Shown here in pieces: positions 1-9,562 of a DNA stretch of 32,857 bases. The number at the start of each line of letters is the position of its first letter. Positions within the stretch are counted from its first letter, which is position 1. The DNA comes from Alphaproteobacteria bacterium HGW-Alphaproteobacteria-1. GTDB lineage: Bacteria > Pseudomonadota > Alphaproteobacteria > Rhodobacterales > Rhodobacteraceae. The position numbers and the translations under genes were made by a program. Where the stretch lies: NCBI GenBank assembly GCA_002842985.1, contig PHEQ01000031.1, positions 1-32,857 of the forward strand, written 5' to 3'. The notes beneath the pieces are model-generated. The model saw only the letters and a program-made list of their open reading frames with translations. It was not told where the DNA came from and did no database searches.

Positions 1-114
1 GTCGCCGGATCGGCGGTCTTCAAGGGCGGCAGCGTGGACAATCCCGGCGTTTACGGCGAGAACATCCGCGCCATCCGCCGGGCGGCAGAGGCGGCGACCC
101 GTGCCCATGACTGA
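1..114 (+). CDS. rpe: Ribulose-phosphate 3-epimerase, C-terminal end (partial)
   Basis: The last 37 codons of a gene that begins before the window, open from base 1 and ending at a TGA. The peptide starts VAGSAVFKGG and contains YGENIRAIRRAAE, which matches the end of the epimerase TIM barrel: the phosphate-binding VAGSAVF strand-loop and the final helix. The enzyme interconverts ribulose-5-phosphate and xylulose-5-phosphate in the cytoplasm, in the Calvin cycle and the pentose phosphate pathway. Its stop overlaps the start of the next gene by eight bases, so the two are probably translationally coupled. With cbbY and gph downstream it is likely the cbb-operon copy (cbbE), but this cannot be told from the fragment alone. 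Confidence 0.85.
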   Translation, partial: VAGSAVFKGGSVDNPGVYGENIRAIRRAAEAATRAHD

Positions 115-766
115 CCCTTTGGCGTTGATCTTCGACGTGGACGGCACCCTGGCCGAGACCGAGGAGCTGCACCGCCGCGCCTTCAACGAGAGCTTTGCGG
201 ATTGGCGTCTCGGCTGGCACTGGAGCCGCGAGGAGTACGCGCGGCTTCTGAAAACCACCGGAGGCAAGGAACGCATCGCCGCCTTTGTGGCCGGGATCGG
301 CGGCGCGGACGTCGATATCCCGGCCCTCCACGCCGCCAAGACCGCGCGTTACACCGCGCTCATGGCCGAAGGCGCAATGCGCTTGCGGCCGGGCGTCGCT
401 CCCCTCATCGCCCGCGCGCGGGCGCGCGGGCAGCGCCTTGCCGTCGCCACCACCACGAGCCGTCCCAATGTCGAGGCGCTGAGCCTTGCCTGCTTCGCCC
501 GCCCGGCGGCAGAGGTGTTCGACGTGATCGCCGCCGGTGACGAGGTGGCGATGAAAAAGCCCGCGCCGGATGTCTATCTGCTCGCGCTCGACCGACTGGG
601 CCTCGCGCCCACGGCCTGCCTTGCCTTCGAGGACAGCCGCAACGGGCTTTTGTCCGCGCGCCAAGCGGGACTTGCGGTAATCGTGACCCCCTCGGCCTAT
701 ACCGAGGGCGAGGATTTCACCGGCGCGGCCCGCGTGCTGCCCGATCTCACCCATTACACGGAGTAA
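107..766 (+). CDS. cbbY: CbbY, HAD-family xylulose-1,5-bisphosphate phosphatase
   Basis: A 219-residue HAD-superfamily phosphatase. Motif I is FDVDGTLAETEE, with nucleophile Asp10 and acid/base Asp12. Motif II is the ATTTS stretch, motif III the lysine in MKKPAPD, and motif IV EDSRNG. TEELHRRAFNESF, TTGGKERIA and the motif II region agree closely with Rhodobacter CbbY as I remember it, which removes xylulose-1,5-bisphosphate, a misfire product that inhibits RuBisCO. The ATG at 107 is chosen over an in-frame GTG at 101 because it gives the usual CbbY N-terminus and overlaps the rpe stop. gph follows after three bases. The order rpe-cbbY-gph suggests the end of a Calvin-cycle operon. The HAD class is certain; the exact substrate is inferred from family resemblance. 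Confidence 0.9.
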   Translation: MTDPLALIFDVDGTLAETEELHRRAFNESFADWRLGWHWSREEYARLLKTTGGKERIAAFVAGIGGADVDIPALHAAKTARYTALMAEGAMRLRPGVAPLIARARARGQRLAVATTTSRPNVEALSLACFARPAAEVFDVIAAGDEVAMKKPAPDVYLLALDRLGLAPTACLAFEDSRNGLLSARQAGLAVIVTPSAYTEGEDFTGAARVLPDLTHYTE

Positions 767-769
767 CCC

Positions 770-1408
770 ATGACCCGCGCCATCGTCTTTGACCTCGACG
801 GCACGCTGGTGGACAGCGCGCCCGACATTGCCGCCGCCGCCAATCGCATGCTGGCAGAGATGGATCACGCGCCCCTGCAGGTGCCGCTCCTGACCTCGTT
901 CATCGGCCACGGCATCCCGCGTCTCGTGGGCCGGGTGATTACGCATCTCGACCTTGACCCGGCGCTGCACGCGCGGATGACCGCGCGGATGCTGGCGCAT
1001 TACTCCGAGCGCCCGGCCGAGTTGACCCGCCCCTATCCCGGCGTGGTCGCGGCACTGACGGAGCTGCGCGGCGCGGGCTATGTCATGGGCGTGTGCACCA
1101 ACAAGTATCGCGGCCTGTCGATACGGGTGCTCGACGCGCTCGGGCTCTCGCCCTTCTTCGGGGTGGTGATCGGTGGCGACACCCTGCCACAGAAAAAACC
1201 CGACCCCGCGCCGCTCCATGCCGCCTTCGCCGCGCTCAGGGCGACCCCGCATCTTTATGTCGGCGATAGCGAGGTAGATGCCGAAACCGCCCGCACCGCT
1301 GCCGTGCGCTTCGGCCTTTACACCTGCGGGTATCGCAGCACACCGGTCGAGGACCTGCCGCACAGCTTTGCGTTCGAGGATTTCACGGTTCTTTCAGGCC
1401 TTGTCTGA
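770..1408 (+). CDS. gph: Phosphoglycolate phosphatase (Gph/CbbZ)
   Basis: A 212-residue HAD phosphatase that hydrolyses 2-phosphoglycolate, the product of RuBisCO oxygenation (also formed in DNA repair), to glycolate. Visible motifs are FDLDGTLVDSAPDI (motif I), VCTNK (motif II), the lysine in PQKKPDPAP (motif III) and YVGDSEVDAETA (motif IV). The cap domain lies between motifs I and II, and LVDSAPD is typical of Gph. The ATG follows the cbbY stop after three bases, with a GGAG ribosome binding site inside the end of cbbY. As the third gene of rpe-cbbY-gph it fits the role of photorespiratory salvage phosphatase (CbbZ). It also makes sense as a housekeeping Gph, since many proteobacteria pair rpe with gph. 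Confidence 0.9.
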   Translation: MTRAIVFDLDGTLVDSAPDIAAAANRMLAEMDHAPLQVPLLTSFIGHGIPRLVGRVITHLDLDPALHARMTARMLAHYSERPAELTRPYPGVVAALTELRGAGYVMGVCTNKYRGLSIRVLDALGLSPFFGVVIGGDTLPQKKPDPAPLHAAFAALRATPHLYVGDSEVDAETARTAAVRFGLYTCGYRSTPVEDLPHSFAFEDFTVLSGLV

Positions 1409-1752
1409 GCGTCTCGTTCAAGACCTCTGACACTGCCCGAGCGCCGGCAATGTGGCAGGTGTCGCGGCTGTGCTCCGCAGCCGGTCACGACGCCCGCGAT
1501 CCGTCACCGGGTCCGCGATGCCCCTCGATCGCATCCACGGCATTTTGCACGAGGGTCATCAGCACCTGTCTAATATGCACCCGGCGCCCCCTCACCATGC
1601 AGGGCGCTTCGCCTTCGTGACTGAGCCGCAAATCCGAAAGGTGCAGCACCGCCGGGGATCTGCGCGGCACGGCCTTTGCCGGTCAGGCCGCACTTCACTC
1701 TGTCACACCGGGCACTGTCATGTGCAGGCGTGATCTGACGCTCACGGGCAAG
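1409..1752. other. Intergenic gap of about 340 bases without an intact gene
   Basis: Between gph (plus) and acnA (minus), which converge, I see no convincing intact gene. The only coding-like signal is a short minus-strand frame resembling part of a histidine kinase, listed separately. No strong terminator for gph was found close to its stop. A GC-rich hairpin near the acnA end closes the gap. Confidence 0.6.
1485..1670 (-). pseudogene. Possible remnant of a sensor histidine kinase ATPase domain
   Basis: A 61-codon minus-strand frame contains VHIRQVLMTLVQNAVDAIEG (codons 31-50). It looks like the N-box region of a GHKL histidine-kinase ATPase domain, which usually reads like RIxQVLxNLxxNAxDAM. 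The DctB/NtrB type comes closest from memory. The preceding residues (LRLSHEGEAPCMVRGRR) could be the strand just before the N-box. After codon 61 the frame stops, and none of the three reading frames continues with a recognisable G1 box (DNGxG), so an intact kinase is excluded. Best read as decayed debris of a deleted regulator; it may be a chance resemblance over about 20 residues. Confidence 0.3.
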
Positions 1753-1774
1753 GGGGCCGGGCGTGCCCGGCCCC
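1753..1774 (-). terminator. GC-rich hairpin after acnA
   Basis: A perfect 10-bp inverted repeat (GGGGCCGGGC, two-base loop, GCCCGGCCCC) starts 18 bases beyond the acnA stop. There is no clear T-tract, so termination may be weak or assisted. Its position between convergent gene ends supports a terminator role. Confidence 0.6.
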
Positions 1775-1791
1775 TCGGGCGCGTCTTGGGG

Positions 1792-4539
<2,748 letters not shown>

Positions 4540-4768
4540 GGGGTGCCGTCCTTTCATGGTCAGGTCTGGATGACGATTGCCCCGCTTCTGACCGATATTC
4601 CGCGCCCGATCAAGAGGCGTGCGACGCTTTTGTATACTATTGCACACAATTTGATCCGTGTTTCAGCTTTCCCGCACCCTGTCACAAGAGCTTGAGTTGG
4701 CATTTCGCGCCGGAACGCCTAGCTTTGACAGGTCAGATCAACAGGCCGATGCGTCAGGACCGCCCGAC
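4540..4768. promoter_or_regulatory. Divergent promoter region of acnA and the DUF1223 gene
   Basis: A 229-base gap between divergent starts. An AT-rich island at 4629-4652 stands out in GC-rich surroundings. On the plus strand it holds TATACT (4633-4638), a five-of-six match to a -10 box; the same GTATAC core reads TATACA on the minus strand. No good -35 box was found at the usual distance for either direction, so promoter placement is a guess. Confidence 0.35.
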
Positions 4769-5470
4769 ATGCGACATCTTCTTGCAAGCCTGCTTGTCGG
4801 CTCTCTGCTGGCTTCCGGTGCCGCCGGGGCCGATGAGCGCCCCGTGGTGGTGGAACTTTTCACCTCTCAGGGCTGTCCGTCCTGCCCGCCCGCCGACGAT
4901 TTCTTCGAGGGGCTGGCCGCACGCGACGATGTGATCGCGCTGTCGCTGCATGTGGATTACTGGGATTACATCGGCTGGGAGGACACCTTCGCCAGCCCTG
5001 AGAACACCGCGCGCCAGCGCGGCTATGCCAAGGCGGGCGGGCGCAAGATGGTCTATACGCCGCAGATGATCATCAACGGCACCGATCACGTGGTCGGCAC
5101 CCGCTTTCGCGATGTGGTGGCGCTCATCGACAAGCACCGCGAGGACTCATCGAACGGGATATCGGTCGATGTCACCCGCGATGGTGCCTCGCTGCGGCTT
5201 GTGGCCTCGTCACAGGCCCCGCGCGACATGCCGCTTGTGGTGCAGCTTGCCCGCTACATGCCCGAGGAGACGGTCGAGATCGCGCGCGGAGAGAACGAAG
5301 GGCGCACGATCACCTATGTCAATATCGTCACCGACCTGATCGAGGTGGCCGAATGGGACACGCTCGGCCCGCTTGAGTTGACGGTGGACTGGCCCGAGGG
5401 GGCACCGGTGGCCGTGATCCTGCAATATCCCGATTTCGGCACGATCGAGGCTGTGGCGCATCTGCGCTGA
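4769..5470 (+). CDS. DUF1223 family secreted thioredoxin-like protein
   Basis: A 233-residue protein with an N-terminal signal peptide (MRHLLASLLVGSLLASGAAGA, cleavage near residue 21) followed by VVVELFTSQGCPSCPPADDFF, the DUF1223 hallmark with a thioredoxin-like CPSC pair at residues 36-39. Other family blocks are LSLHVDYWDYIGWEDTFASP and YTPQMIINGTDHVVG; the cis-proline position (YTPQ) fits a thioredoxin fold. It is probably periplasmic or membrane-attached; the function of the family is not known. The ATG at 4769 is preferred to an upstream in-frame start because it exposes the signal peptide and follows an AGGA motif. It is transcribed alone, divergent from acnA, and ends before a double palindrome. 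Confidence 0.9.
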   Translation: MRHLLASLLVGSLLASGAAGADERPVVVELFTSQGCPSCPPADDFFEGLAARDDVIALSLHVDYWDYIGWEDTFASPENTARQRGYAKAGGRKMVYTPQMIINGTDHVVGTRFRDVVALIDKHREDSSNGISVDVTRDGASLRLVASSQAPRDMPLVVQLARYMPEETVEIARGENEGRTITYVNIVTDLIEVAEWDTLGPLELTVDWPEGAPVAVILQYPDFGTIEAVAHLR

Positions 5471-5543
5471 ACAACGTGGCAGCGACCGGACCGAAGCCAT
5501 CTTGCGACGCCGCCTTCCTGCGATCACTTCGGGCGGGCAGGAC

Positions 5544-5589
5544 CAAGAAAGTTCAAAACTTTCTTGACCGGAATTTTTTAAAAATTCCG
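5544..5589. terminator. Double palindrome between convergent genes, likely bidirectional terminator
   Basis: Two perfect inverted repeats lie back to back. The first is CAAGAAAGTT, CAA loop, AACTTTCTTG (5544-5566). The second is CGGAATTTTT, one base, AAAAATTCCG (5569-5589). Their A/T-rich arms give T-runs on both strands, suited to ending transcription of both the DUF1223 gene and the DUF1638 gene. From memory, very similar AAGTTCAAAACTT and AATTTTTAAAAATT palindromes recur between genes in Rhodobacteraceae genomes, so this may also be a member of a dispersed repeat family. Confidence 0.7.
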
Positions 5590-5594
5590 CAGCG

Positions 5595-6230
5595 CTACGC
5601 CTGCGCCGCCAGTGCTTTGACCAGATCACCATAGCCGGTAAAGCGGTATTCATAGGCCAACCCCAGACGGCGCGCGCAGTCCTCCGCCTTGGCGCGCAGG
5701 GCGGCGTTATCGGTCTGCGCCTGATAGACCAGCTTGGTATAATTGCCGAAAATCATGTCGCGCAACTCCGGGTGCCGATCAAGGCCCATGGGCCGCCACA
5801 CGAAGGCATCGAACTGCCGCACGAGGAAATCCGTGAGGTAGAAGGCCGTGATTTCCTCGTCATGGGCGGCAAAGTGGTCCACCCCTTCGAAGAACGCATA
5901 GCAATGCGGCCCCGCCACCATCTCGACGCCCATCTCGGCGCATTTCGCCTGCAATTGCCCGCCCGTGCCGCAATCGGCATAGACCACGAAGATACGGTCA
6001 TAGTCGGCGCGATGTGCCGTCACCGCCCGCTCCACCTCCTCGGTGATGCGGTCGGGGTAAAGGTGCAGCTTGGCGGGCAGGCATTGCAGATCCATGTAAT
6101 CCCAGCCGTTGAGCCGCCTGAGCGCGAGAATCTCATGCGCCAGCGCGCCGCAGGCGATGAGCAGGATGCGCCCTGCACCCGTGGGCGGCAGGCCGGTTTC
6201 GGTCAGGTCGCGGTCGTCCGGCGCCTTCAT
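5595..6230 (-). CDS. DUF1638 domain protein, partner of a corrinoid protein
   Basis: A 211-residue cytoplasmic protein recognised as DUF1638 by RILLIACGALAHEILAL, a YPDRITEEVERAV stretch, IFVVYADCGTGGQL and GPHCYAFFEG. The family has no settled function. It is commonly found beside corrinoid proteins and methyltransferases of the MttB/MtbC/MtgB type in roseobacters and methanogens, and here its upstream neighbour is a corrinoid protein. Several conserved cysteines (CGAL, ADCGTG, PHCY) could bind a metal or a cofactor, which is only a suggestion. The ATG at 6230 follows a GGGGAGAGTGGAG ribosome binding region; a TTG at 6251 is an alternative. A strong hairpin lies just upstream, between this gene and the corrinoid gene. 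Confidence 0.85.
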   Translation of the reverse strand: MKAPDDRDLTETGLPPTGAGRILLIACGALAHEILALRRLNGWDYMDLQCLPAKLHLYPDRITEEVERAVTAHRADYDRIFVVYADCGTGGQLQAKCAEMGVEMVAGPHCYAFFEGVDHFAAHDEEITAFYLTDFLVRQFDAFVWRPMGLDRHPELRDMIFGNYTKLVYQAQTDNAALRAKAEDCARRLGLAYEYRFTGYGDLVKALAAQA

Positions 6231-6250
6231 CTCCACTCTCCCCGAATGCA

Positions 6251-6274
6251 AACGGCCCGCACGGGTGCGGGCCG
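6251..6274 (-). terminator. Strong hairpin between the corrinoid gene and the DUF1638 gene
   Basis: A perfect 11-bp stem (ACGGCCCGCAC, GG, GTGCGGGCCGT) lies 22 bases past the corrinoid gene stop and about 20 bases before the DUF1638 start. It has only a short T-run. It could terminate some transcripts, protect the 3' end of the corrinoid mRNA and so set a high corrinoid-to-DUF1638 ratio, or mark a true operon boundary. Confidence 0.6.
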
Positions 6275-6296
6275 TCGCGCGTGTCTTGTTCAGCGC

Positions 6297-7001
6297 TCAG
6301 CCCGCAGCCAGCCGATTGTGCTTGCGCGCCATGAAGTCCTTGGCCGTTTCCACCGCCACGGCGGCGTCGCGGCAATAGGCGTCCGCGCCGATGGCGCGCC
6401 CGAATTCCTCGTTCAGAGGCGCGCCGCCGACCAGAATGATGTAATCGTCGCGCTTGCCCTGTTCCACCAGCGTATCGATCACGACCTTCATGTAGGGCAT
6501 GGTCGTGGTCAGCAGCGCCGACATGCCGAGGATATCCGCCCCTTCGGTGTCCAGCGCCTCCAGGTAATTCTCGACCGGGTTGTTGATCCCGAGATCGACC
6601 ACCTCGAAGCCCGCGCCCTCCATCATCATGCCGACAAGGTTCTTGCCGATGTCGTGGATGTCGCCCTTGACGGTGCCGATCACCATCTTGCCCACGCGCG
6701 GCGCGCCGGTTTCGGCCAGAAGCGGCTTGAGGATGGCCATGCCGCCCTTCATCGCATTGGCTGCCAGCAGCACTTCGGGCACGAAGAGAATGCCGTCGCG
6801 GAAATCCTTGCCGACGATGGTCATGCCGCCCACCAGCGCCTCGGTCAGGACGCGGTAGGGTTCCCAGCCGCGTTCCAGAAGGATGTTCACCCCCTCCTCG
6901 ATCTCTTCCCTCAGACCGTCGTAAAGGTCGTCGAACATCTGCTGGACCAGTTCCTCGTCGTCGAGTTCCGAAAGGATGATGTCGTCGTCTTGATCGGACA
7001 T
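6297..7001 (-). CDS. Corrinoid (cobalamin-binding) protein of the MtbC/MttC type
   Basis: A 234-residue protein with an N-terminal helical cap (about 15-95: VNILLERGWEPYRVLTEALVGGM, VPEVLLAANAMKGGMAIL) and a C-terminal B12-binding Rossmann domain. The cobalt-ligating histidine is H116 in GDIHDIGKNL; the base-binding SALLTT and VGGAPL loops are present at 161-166 and 191-196. Such proteins carry a methyl group on cobalamin between a substrate methyltransferase (for methylamines, betaines or methoxylated compounds) and one making methyl-tetrahydrofolate. No methyltransferase is encoded in this window, so the substrate cannot be named. The ATG at 7001 has an AGGGA ribosome binding site. The N-terminus is unusually acidic. 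cobQ, about 20 kb away, shows the cell makes corrinoids. Confidence 0.92.
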   Translation of the reverse strand: MSDQDDDIILSELDDEELVQQMFDDLYDGLREEIEEGVNILLERGWEPYRVLTEALVGGMTIVGKDFRDGILFVPEVLLAANAMKGGMAILKPLLAETGAPRVGKMVIGTVKGDIHDIGKNLVGMMMEGAGFEVVDLGINNPVENYLEALDTEGADILGMSALLTTTMPYMKVVIDTLVEQGKRDDYIILVGGAPLNEEFGRAIGADAYCRDAAVAVETAKDFMARKHNRLAAG

Positions 7002-7335
7002 GCCGGAAATCCCTGAATTCATGCGCGCACGCGGTTGCCTTGGCGCAGCTTTCGTCAATTTGTCGCAACGCCACTTTCCGAATTGCGACGCTGCCCGAAC
7101 CGCGACCGACCTATAGCCGTGATTTGCACGGAATGTGACTGAATTATCGGCATGAAGATTATCGGATTTCCGCATGTGATGCCTTCGCCAGCTGTGCGGT
7201 TTTTCGCCAGAGCAGCGAAGATTTGCACGAATTTCCGCCGATCACGGCGGGCTGTCGGGAATGTGGCCGCTTGAGGCTTTTGTCGCGCGGGGGATCGCCC
7301 ATCTTGAGAGGAGACGAGCAAGAAAGGACGCGACA
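7002..7335. promoter_or_regulatory. Divergent 334-base upstream region with several repeats
   Basis: This gap separates the corrinoid gene (minus) from a small ORF (plus) and is less GC-rich than its surroundings. It contains an inverted repeat GTCGCAA (7062-7068) / TTGCGAC (7083-7089) with a 14-base spacer; a short palindrome CCGTG-ATTTG-CACGG (7117-7131); a direct repeat ATTATCGG (7143-7150 and 7158-7165, 15-base period); and a second direct repeat GATTTGCACG (7121-7130 and 7220-7229). No cobalamin riboswitch signature was seen. Control of the corrinoid gene by a DNA-binding regulator is a reasonable guess. No gene is apparent inside. Confidence 0.45.
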
Positions 7336-7467
7336 ATGCGCACCATCCTTATCCTGATACAGGTCGGATTCCTCAGCACCATGGCGGTGATCGGTGCGGC
7401 CAGCGGCGACAAACCTGACTGCCAGCTTCCCGCACCGACCGCGCAGCACTGCGAGGTGACGGAGTGA
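7336..7467 (+). CDS. Small secreted or membrane peptide, 43 residues
   Basis: MRTILILIQVGFLSTMAVIGAASG forms a hydrophobic N-terminal segment that could be a signal peptide or a single membrane helix. A short polar tail with two cysteines (DKPDCQLP and QHCEVTE) follows. The ATG has a good AAGGA ribosome binding site eight bases upstream (AAAGGACGCGACA), which favours a real gene over a chance frame. The upstream in-frame ATG at 7261 has an arginine-rich extension that looks non-coding. It ends seven bases before the stop of ccmG on the other strand. I do not recognise the family; the two cysteines could form a disulfide in the periplasm. Confidence 0.6.
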   Translation: MRTILILIQVGFLSTMAVIGAASGDKPDCQLPAPTAQHCEVTE

Positions 7468-7473
7468 CGGCCC

Positions 7474-8001
7474 TTACTGCGCCGCCTCGATCGCCGGCCG
7501 AATGGTGTTTTCCAGCACCCGCTCGGTGATCGGCCCGGCAAAGCGCAGCACGATATTGCCCCGACCGTCGATCACATAGGTCTCGGGCACGCCGTAAACG
7601 CCCCAGTCGAGCGCCATGCGCCCGCTCTCATCCGCGCCCATGGCGGCATAGGGGTTGCCCAGCTCCGCCAGAAACCCGAGCGCATTTCCAGGCTTGTCCT
7701 TGTAATTCACGCCGTAGATCGTCACCCCTTCGGCGGCAAGTCCCGTCAGGTTTGGATGCTCGACCCGGCAGGGCGCGCACCAGCTTGCCCAGTAATTCAC
7801 CAGCTTGACCCCCTCGCCGCGCAGATCGGCATCATCAAAGATCGGCCCCTCCCCCAGCGGCGTGACCTGCACCGCAGGCGCGGGCCGCCCGGCCAGCGCT
7901 GTCGGCAATTCATTGGGGTTCTCGCGCCCGAGCCCCACCAGCGCCAGTGCGGCGAAGGCCCCGAACACGATCAGCGGGGCCAGCATCAGGGGTTTAACCA
8001 T
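7474..8001 (-). CDS. ccmG: CcmG (DsbE), thiol:disulfide interchange protein for cytochrome c maturation
   Basis: A 175-residue membrane-anchored periplasmic thioredoxin. The N-terminal helix (about residues 4-24) is followed by a thioredoxin fold with the redox pair WCAPC (C75, C78), LVNYWASW before it, and the cis-proline region YGVPETYVID. The conserved GVNYKDKP loop is typical of CcmG. It keeps apocytochrome c or CcmH cysteines reduced so that heme can be attached. Its start overlaps the end of ccmD by eight bases, and it is the last gene of the ccmA-B-C-D-G set. CcmE, CcmF and CcmH are not in the window. Confidence 0.95.
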   Translation of the reverse strand: MVKPLMLAPLIVFGAFAALALVGLGRENPNELPTALAGRPAPAVQVTPLGEGPIFDDADLRGEGVKLVNYWASWCAPCRVEHPNLTGLAAEGVTIYGVNYKDKPGNALGFLAELGNPYAAMGADESGRMALDWGVYGVPETYVIDGRGNIVLRFAGPITERVLENTIRPAIEAAQ

Positions 8002-8152
8002 CGGTTTTCCTCCGGCTCTCGATCTCGTCGAGCGCGCGTCTCACGCGCGCCGAACGGCGCAGGCTTGCCCAGACCAGCCCGGCGATGAGCCCCAGGGACA
8101 CACCATAAGAGGCCAGCACCGGCACCGCGTATTTGCCCAGATCGGGGATCAT
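7994..8152 (-). CDS. ccmD: CcmD, heme exporter small subunit
   Basis: A 52-codon gene: MIPDLGKYAVPVLASYGVSL, then a single membrane helix (about 12-31), then a basic cytoplasmic tail rich in arginine. The N-terminal DLGKYxxxVxxSYG pattern is the CcmD signature. In system I cytochrome c maturation CcmD holds the CcmABC complex together and helps release heme-loaded CcmE. The ATG overlaps the ccmC stop (ATGA) and its own end overlaps the ccmG start, so the three genes are translationally coupled. It is short and easy to miss. Confidence 0.9.
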   Translation of the reverse strand: MIPDLGKYAVPVLASYGVSLGLIAGLVWASLRRSARVRRALDEIESRRKTDG

Positions 8153-8889
8153 GCCTGCATCCTTTCCCGCGCCAGAAGCGCGCGCATCCGTCTTGCCCTG
8201 ATCTCGGTGCGCGTGCGCATCAGCACAAGCGCGACGAAAAGAAGCACAAAGCCCGCGATGCTGACGAGCAGCGGATACCAGAACACATCGGCCACGTTCT
8301 CTTCCTTGTCGAGGCTGAGCGAGGCGCCCTGATGCAAGCCCTGATTCCAGAAATTTACGGCATAGCGGCTGAGCAGGGCAAAGACCGAGCCGACAAGACA
8401 GAGGATTGCGGTGAGATCGGCGGCGGTGTCATCGTTCTCGATCGCCTCCCAGAGCGCGATATACCCCAGATAGAACAGAAAGAGGATCAGAAACGAGGTC
8501 AGGCGCGGATCCCAGGCCCACCAGGTTCCCCACATCGGCTGCCCCCAGAGCGCGCCGGTGGCCAGCGCGATGAGCGTCATCACCATGCCCACCGGTGCTG
8601 CGGCGCGCGCGGCCAGCGCGCTGACGTGGTGGCGGCGCACGATCCAGACAAGCGACGTGACCAGCATCATCAGCCAGGCATTGATCGCCATCAGCGCCGC
8701 AGGCACATGCAGATAGATGATCTTGACGGTCGAACCCTGCCGGAAATCGTCGGGGGTGAAGAAGAACCCCCAGATCAGTCCCGCCGCCAGCATCAGCGCG
8801 GCGAGCCATGCGACCGCAGGCAGCACACGGTCGGCGGTCTCGATGAATTTCTTCGGGTTGGCATAAGCCCAGAGGGCGTTGAGGTTCAT
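8149..8889 (-). CDS. ccmC: CcmC, heme-handling membrane protein of cytochrome c maturation
   Basis: A 246-residue inner-membrane protein with six hydrophobic segments. The tryptophan-rich WWAWDPRLTS motif (WGTWWAWD, near residue 120) is the periplasmic heme-binding signature of the heme-handling family. A histidine in IIYLHVPAAL and another in FWNQGLHQGASLSL are in the positions of the axial heme ligands. CcmC loads heme onto the chaperone CcmE. It lies between ccmB (16 bases upstream) and ccmD (overlapping ATGA). Confidence 0.96.
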   Translation of the reverse strand: MNLNALWAYANPKKFIETADRVLPAVAWLAALMLAAGLIWGFFFTPDDFRQGSTVKIIYLHVPAALMAINAWLMMLVTSLVWIVRRHHVSALAARAAAPVGMVMTLIALATGALWGQPMWGTWWAWDPRLTSFLILFLFYLGYIALWEAIENDDTAADLTAILCLVGSVFALLSRYAVNFWNQGLHQGASLSLDKEENVADVFWYPLLVSIAGFVLLFVALVLMRTRTEIRARRMRALLARERMQA

Positions 8890-8905
8890 CGGCGCATTCC
8901 ATCCG

Positions 8906-9562
8906 TCATCGCAGGTTGACCCTCAATACCGCAGCCGAGGCGAAAGGCAAAAGCGCGATCGTGCCGCAGGTGATCCCCGCCAGCAGCGCCAGCGGCGTGC
9001 CAAGCGCCATCCCCTCGGCCCCGCGCCGCGCCACCTCGGCGCCGAAGATCAGCGTGGGCATGTAAAGCGGCAGCACCAGAAGGCTGAGCAGCAGCCCGCC
9101 GCGTTTCAACCCCACGGTGAGCGCCGCGCCGAAGGTGCCGATCACGCTGAGCGCGGGCGTGCCAAGCGCGAGCGACACCACCAGCCAGCCGAAACCGGGC
9201 GCAGGCAGGTTCAGAAGGATACCGAGCACGGGCGCGGCCAGCACCAGCGGCAGGCCCGTCGTGAGCCAATGCGCCAGCGCCTTGACGCTCACGATCCCTT
9301 CCATCGGCAGGGGCGATGTGGCCAAGAGATCAAGGCTGCCATCCTCCCAGTCGAGCGCAAGAATGCGGTCGAGCGACAGAAGGCAGGCCAGAAGCGCGCC
9401 CAGCCACAGGATCCCCGGTGCGATGGTGGACAGAAGCGCGCTTTGCGGCCCGACACCAAACGGCACCAGCACCACCACGATCAGGAAAAACGCAAGGCCG
9501 AGGCCAAAGCCGCCGCCCGCCCGCATGGCAAGCCTCAGATCGCGGGTGAGCAGCGCGATCAC
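8906..9562 (-). CDS. ccmB: CcmB, heme exporter permease
   Basis: A 218-residue polytopic membrane protein with about six hydrophobic helices. It begins with a short cytoplasmic segment ([18 protein letters not shown]) and includes the conserved [17 protein letters not shown] loop near residue 70-85, both typical of CcmB. It is the permease of the CcmAB ATPase complex that works with CcmC to release heme-loaded CcmE. The start codon is GTG at 9562 and overlaps the ccmA stop (GTGA), which implies coupled translation. Confidence 0.95.
   Translation of the reverse strand: MIALLTRDLRLAMRAGGGFGLGLAFFLIVVVLVPFGVGPQSALLSTIAPGILWLGALLACLLSLDRILALDWEDGSLDLLATSPLPMEGIVSVKALAHWLTTGLPLVLAAPVLGILLNLPAPGFGWLVVSLALGTPALSVIGTFGAALTVGLKRGGLLLSLLVLPLYMPTLIFGAEVARRGAEGMALGTPLALLAGITCGTIALLPFASAAVLRVNLR

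Noticed and set aside
5772..7016. Long plus-strand open frame opposite the DUF1638 and corrinoid genes
   Set aside because: It crosses two genes and a hairpin on the other strand, and its composition (H, R, G, V) is that of an antisense shadow.
7002..7335. Cobalamin riboswitch before the corrinoid gene
   Set aside because: No B12-box or conserved core was found on the minus strand.
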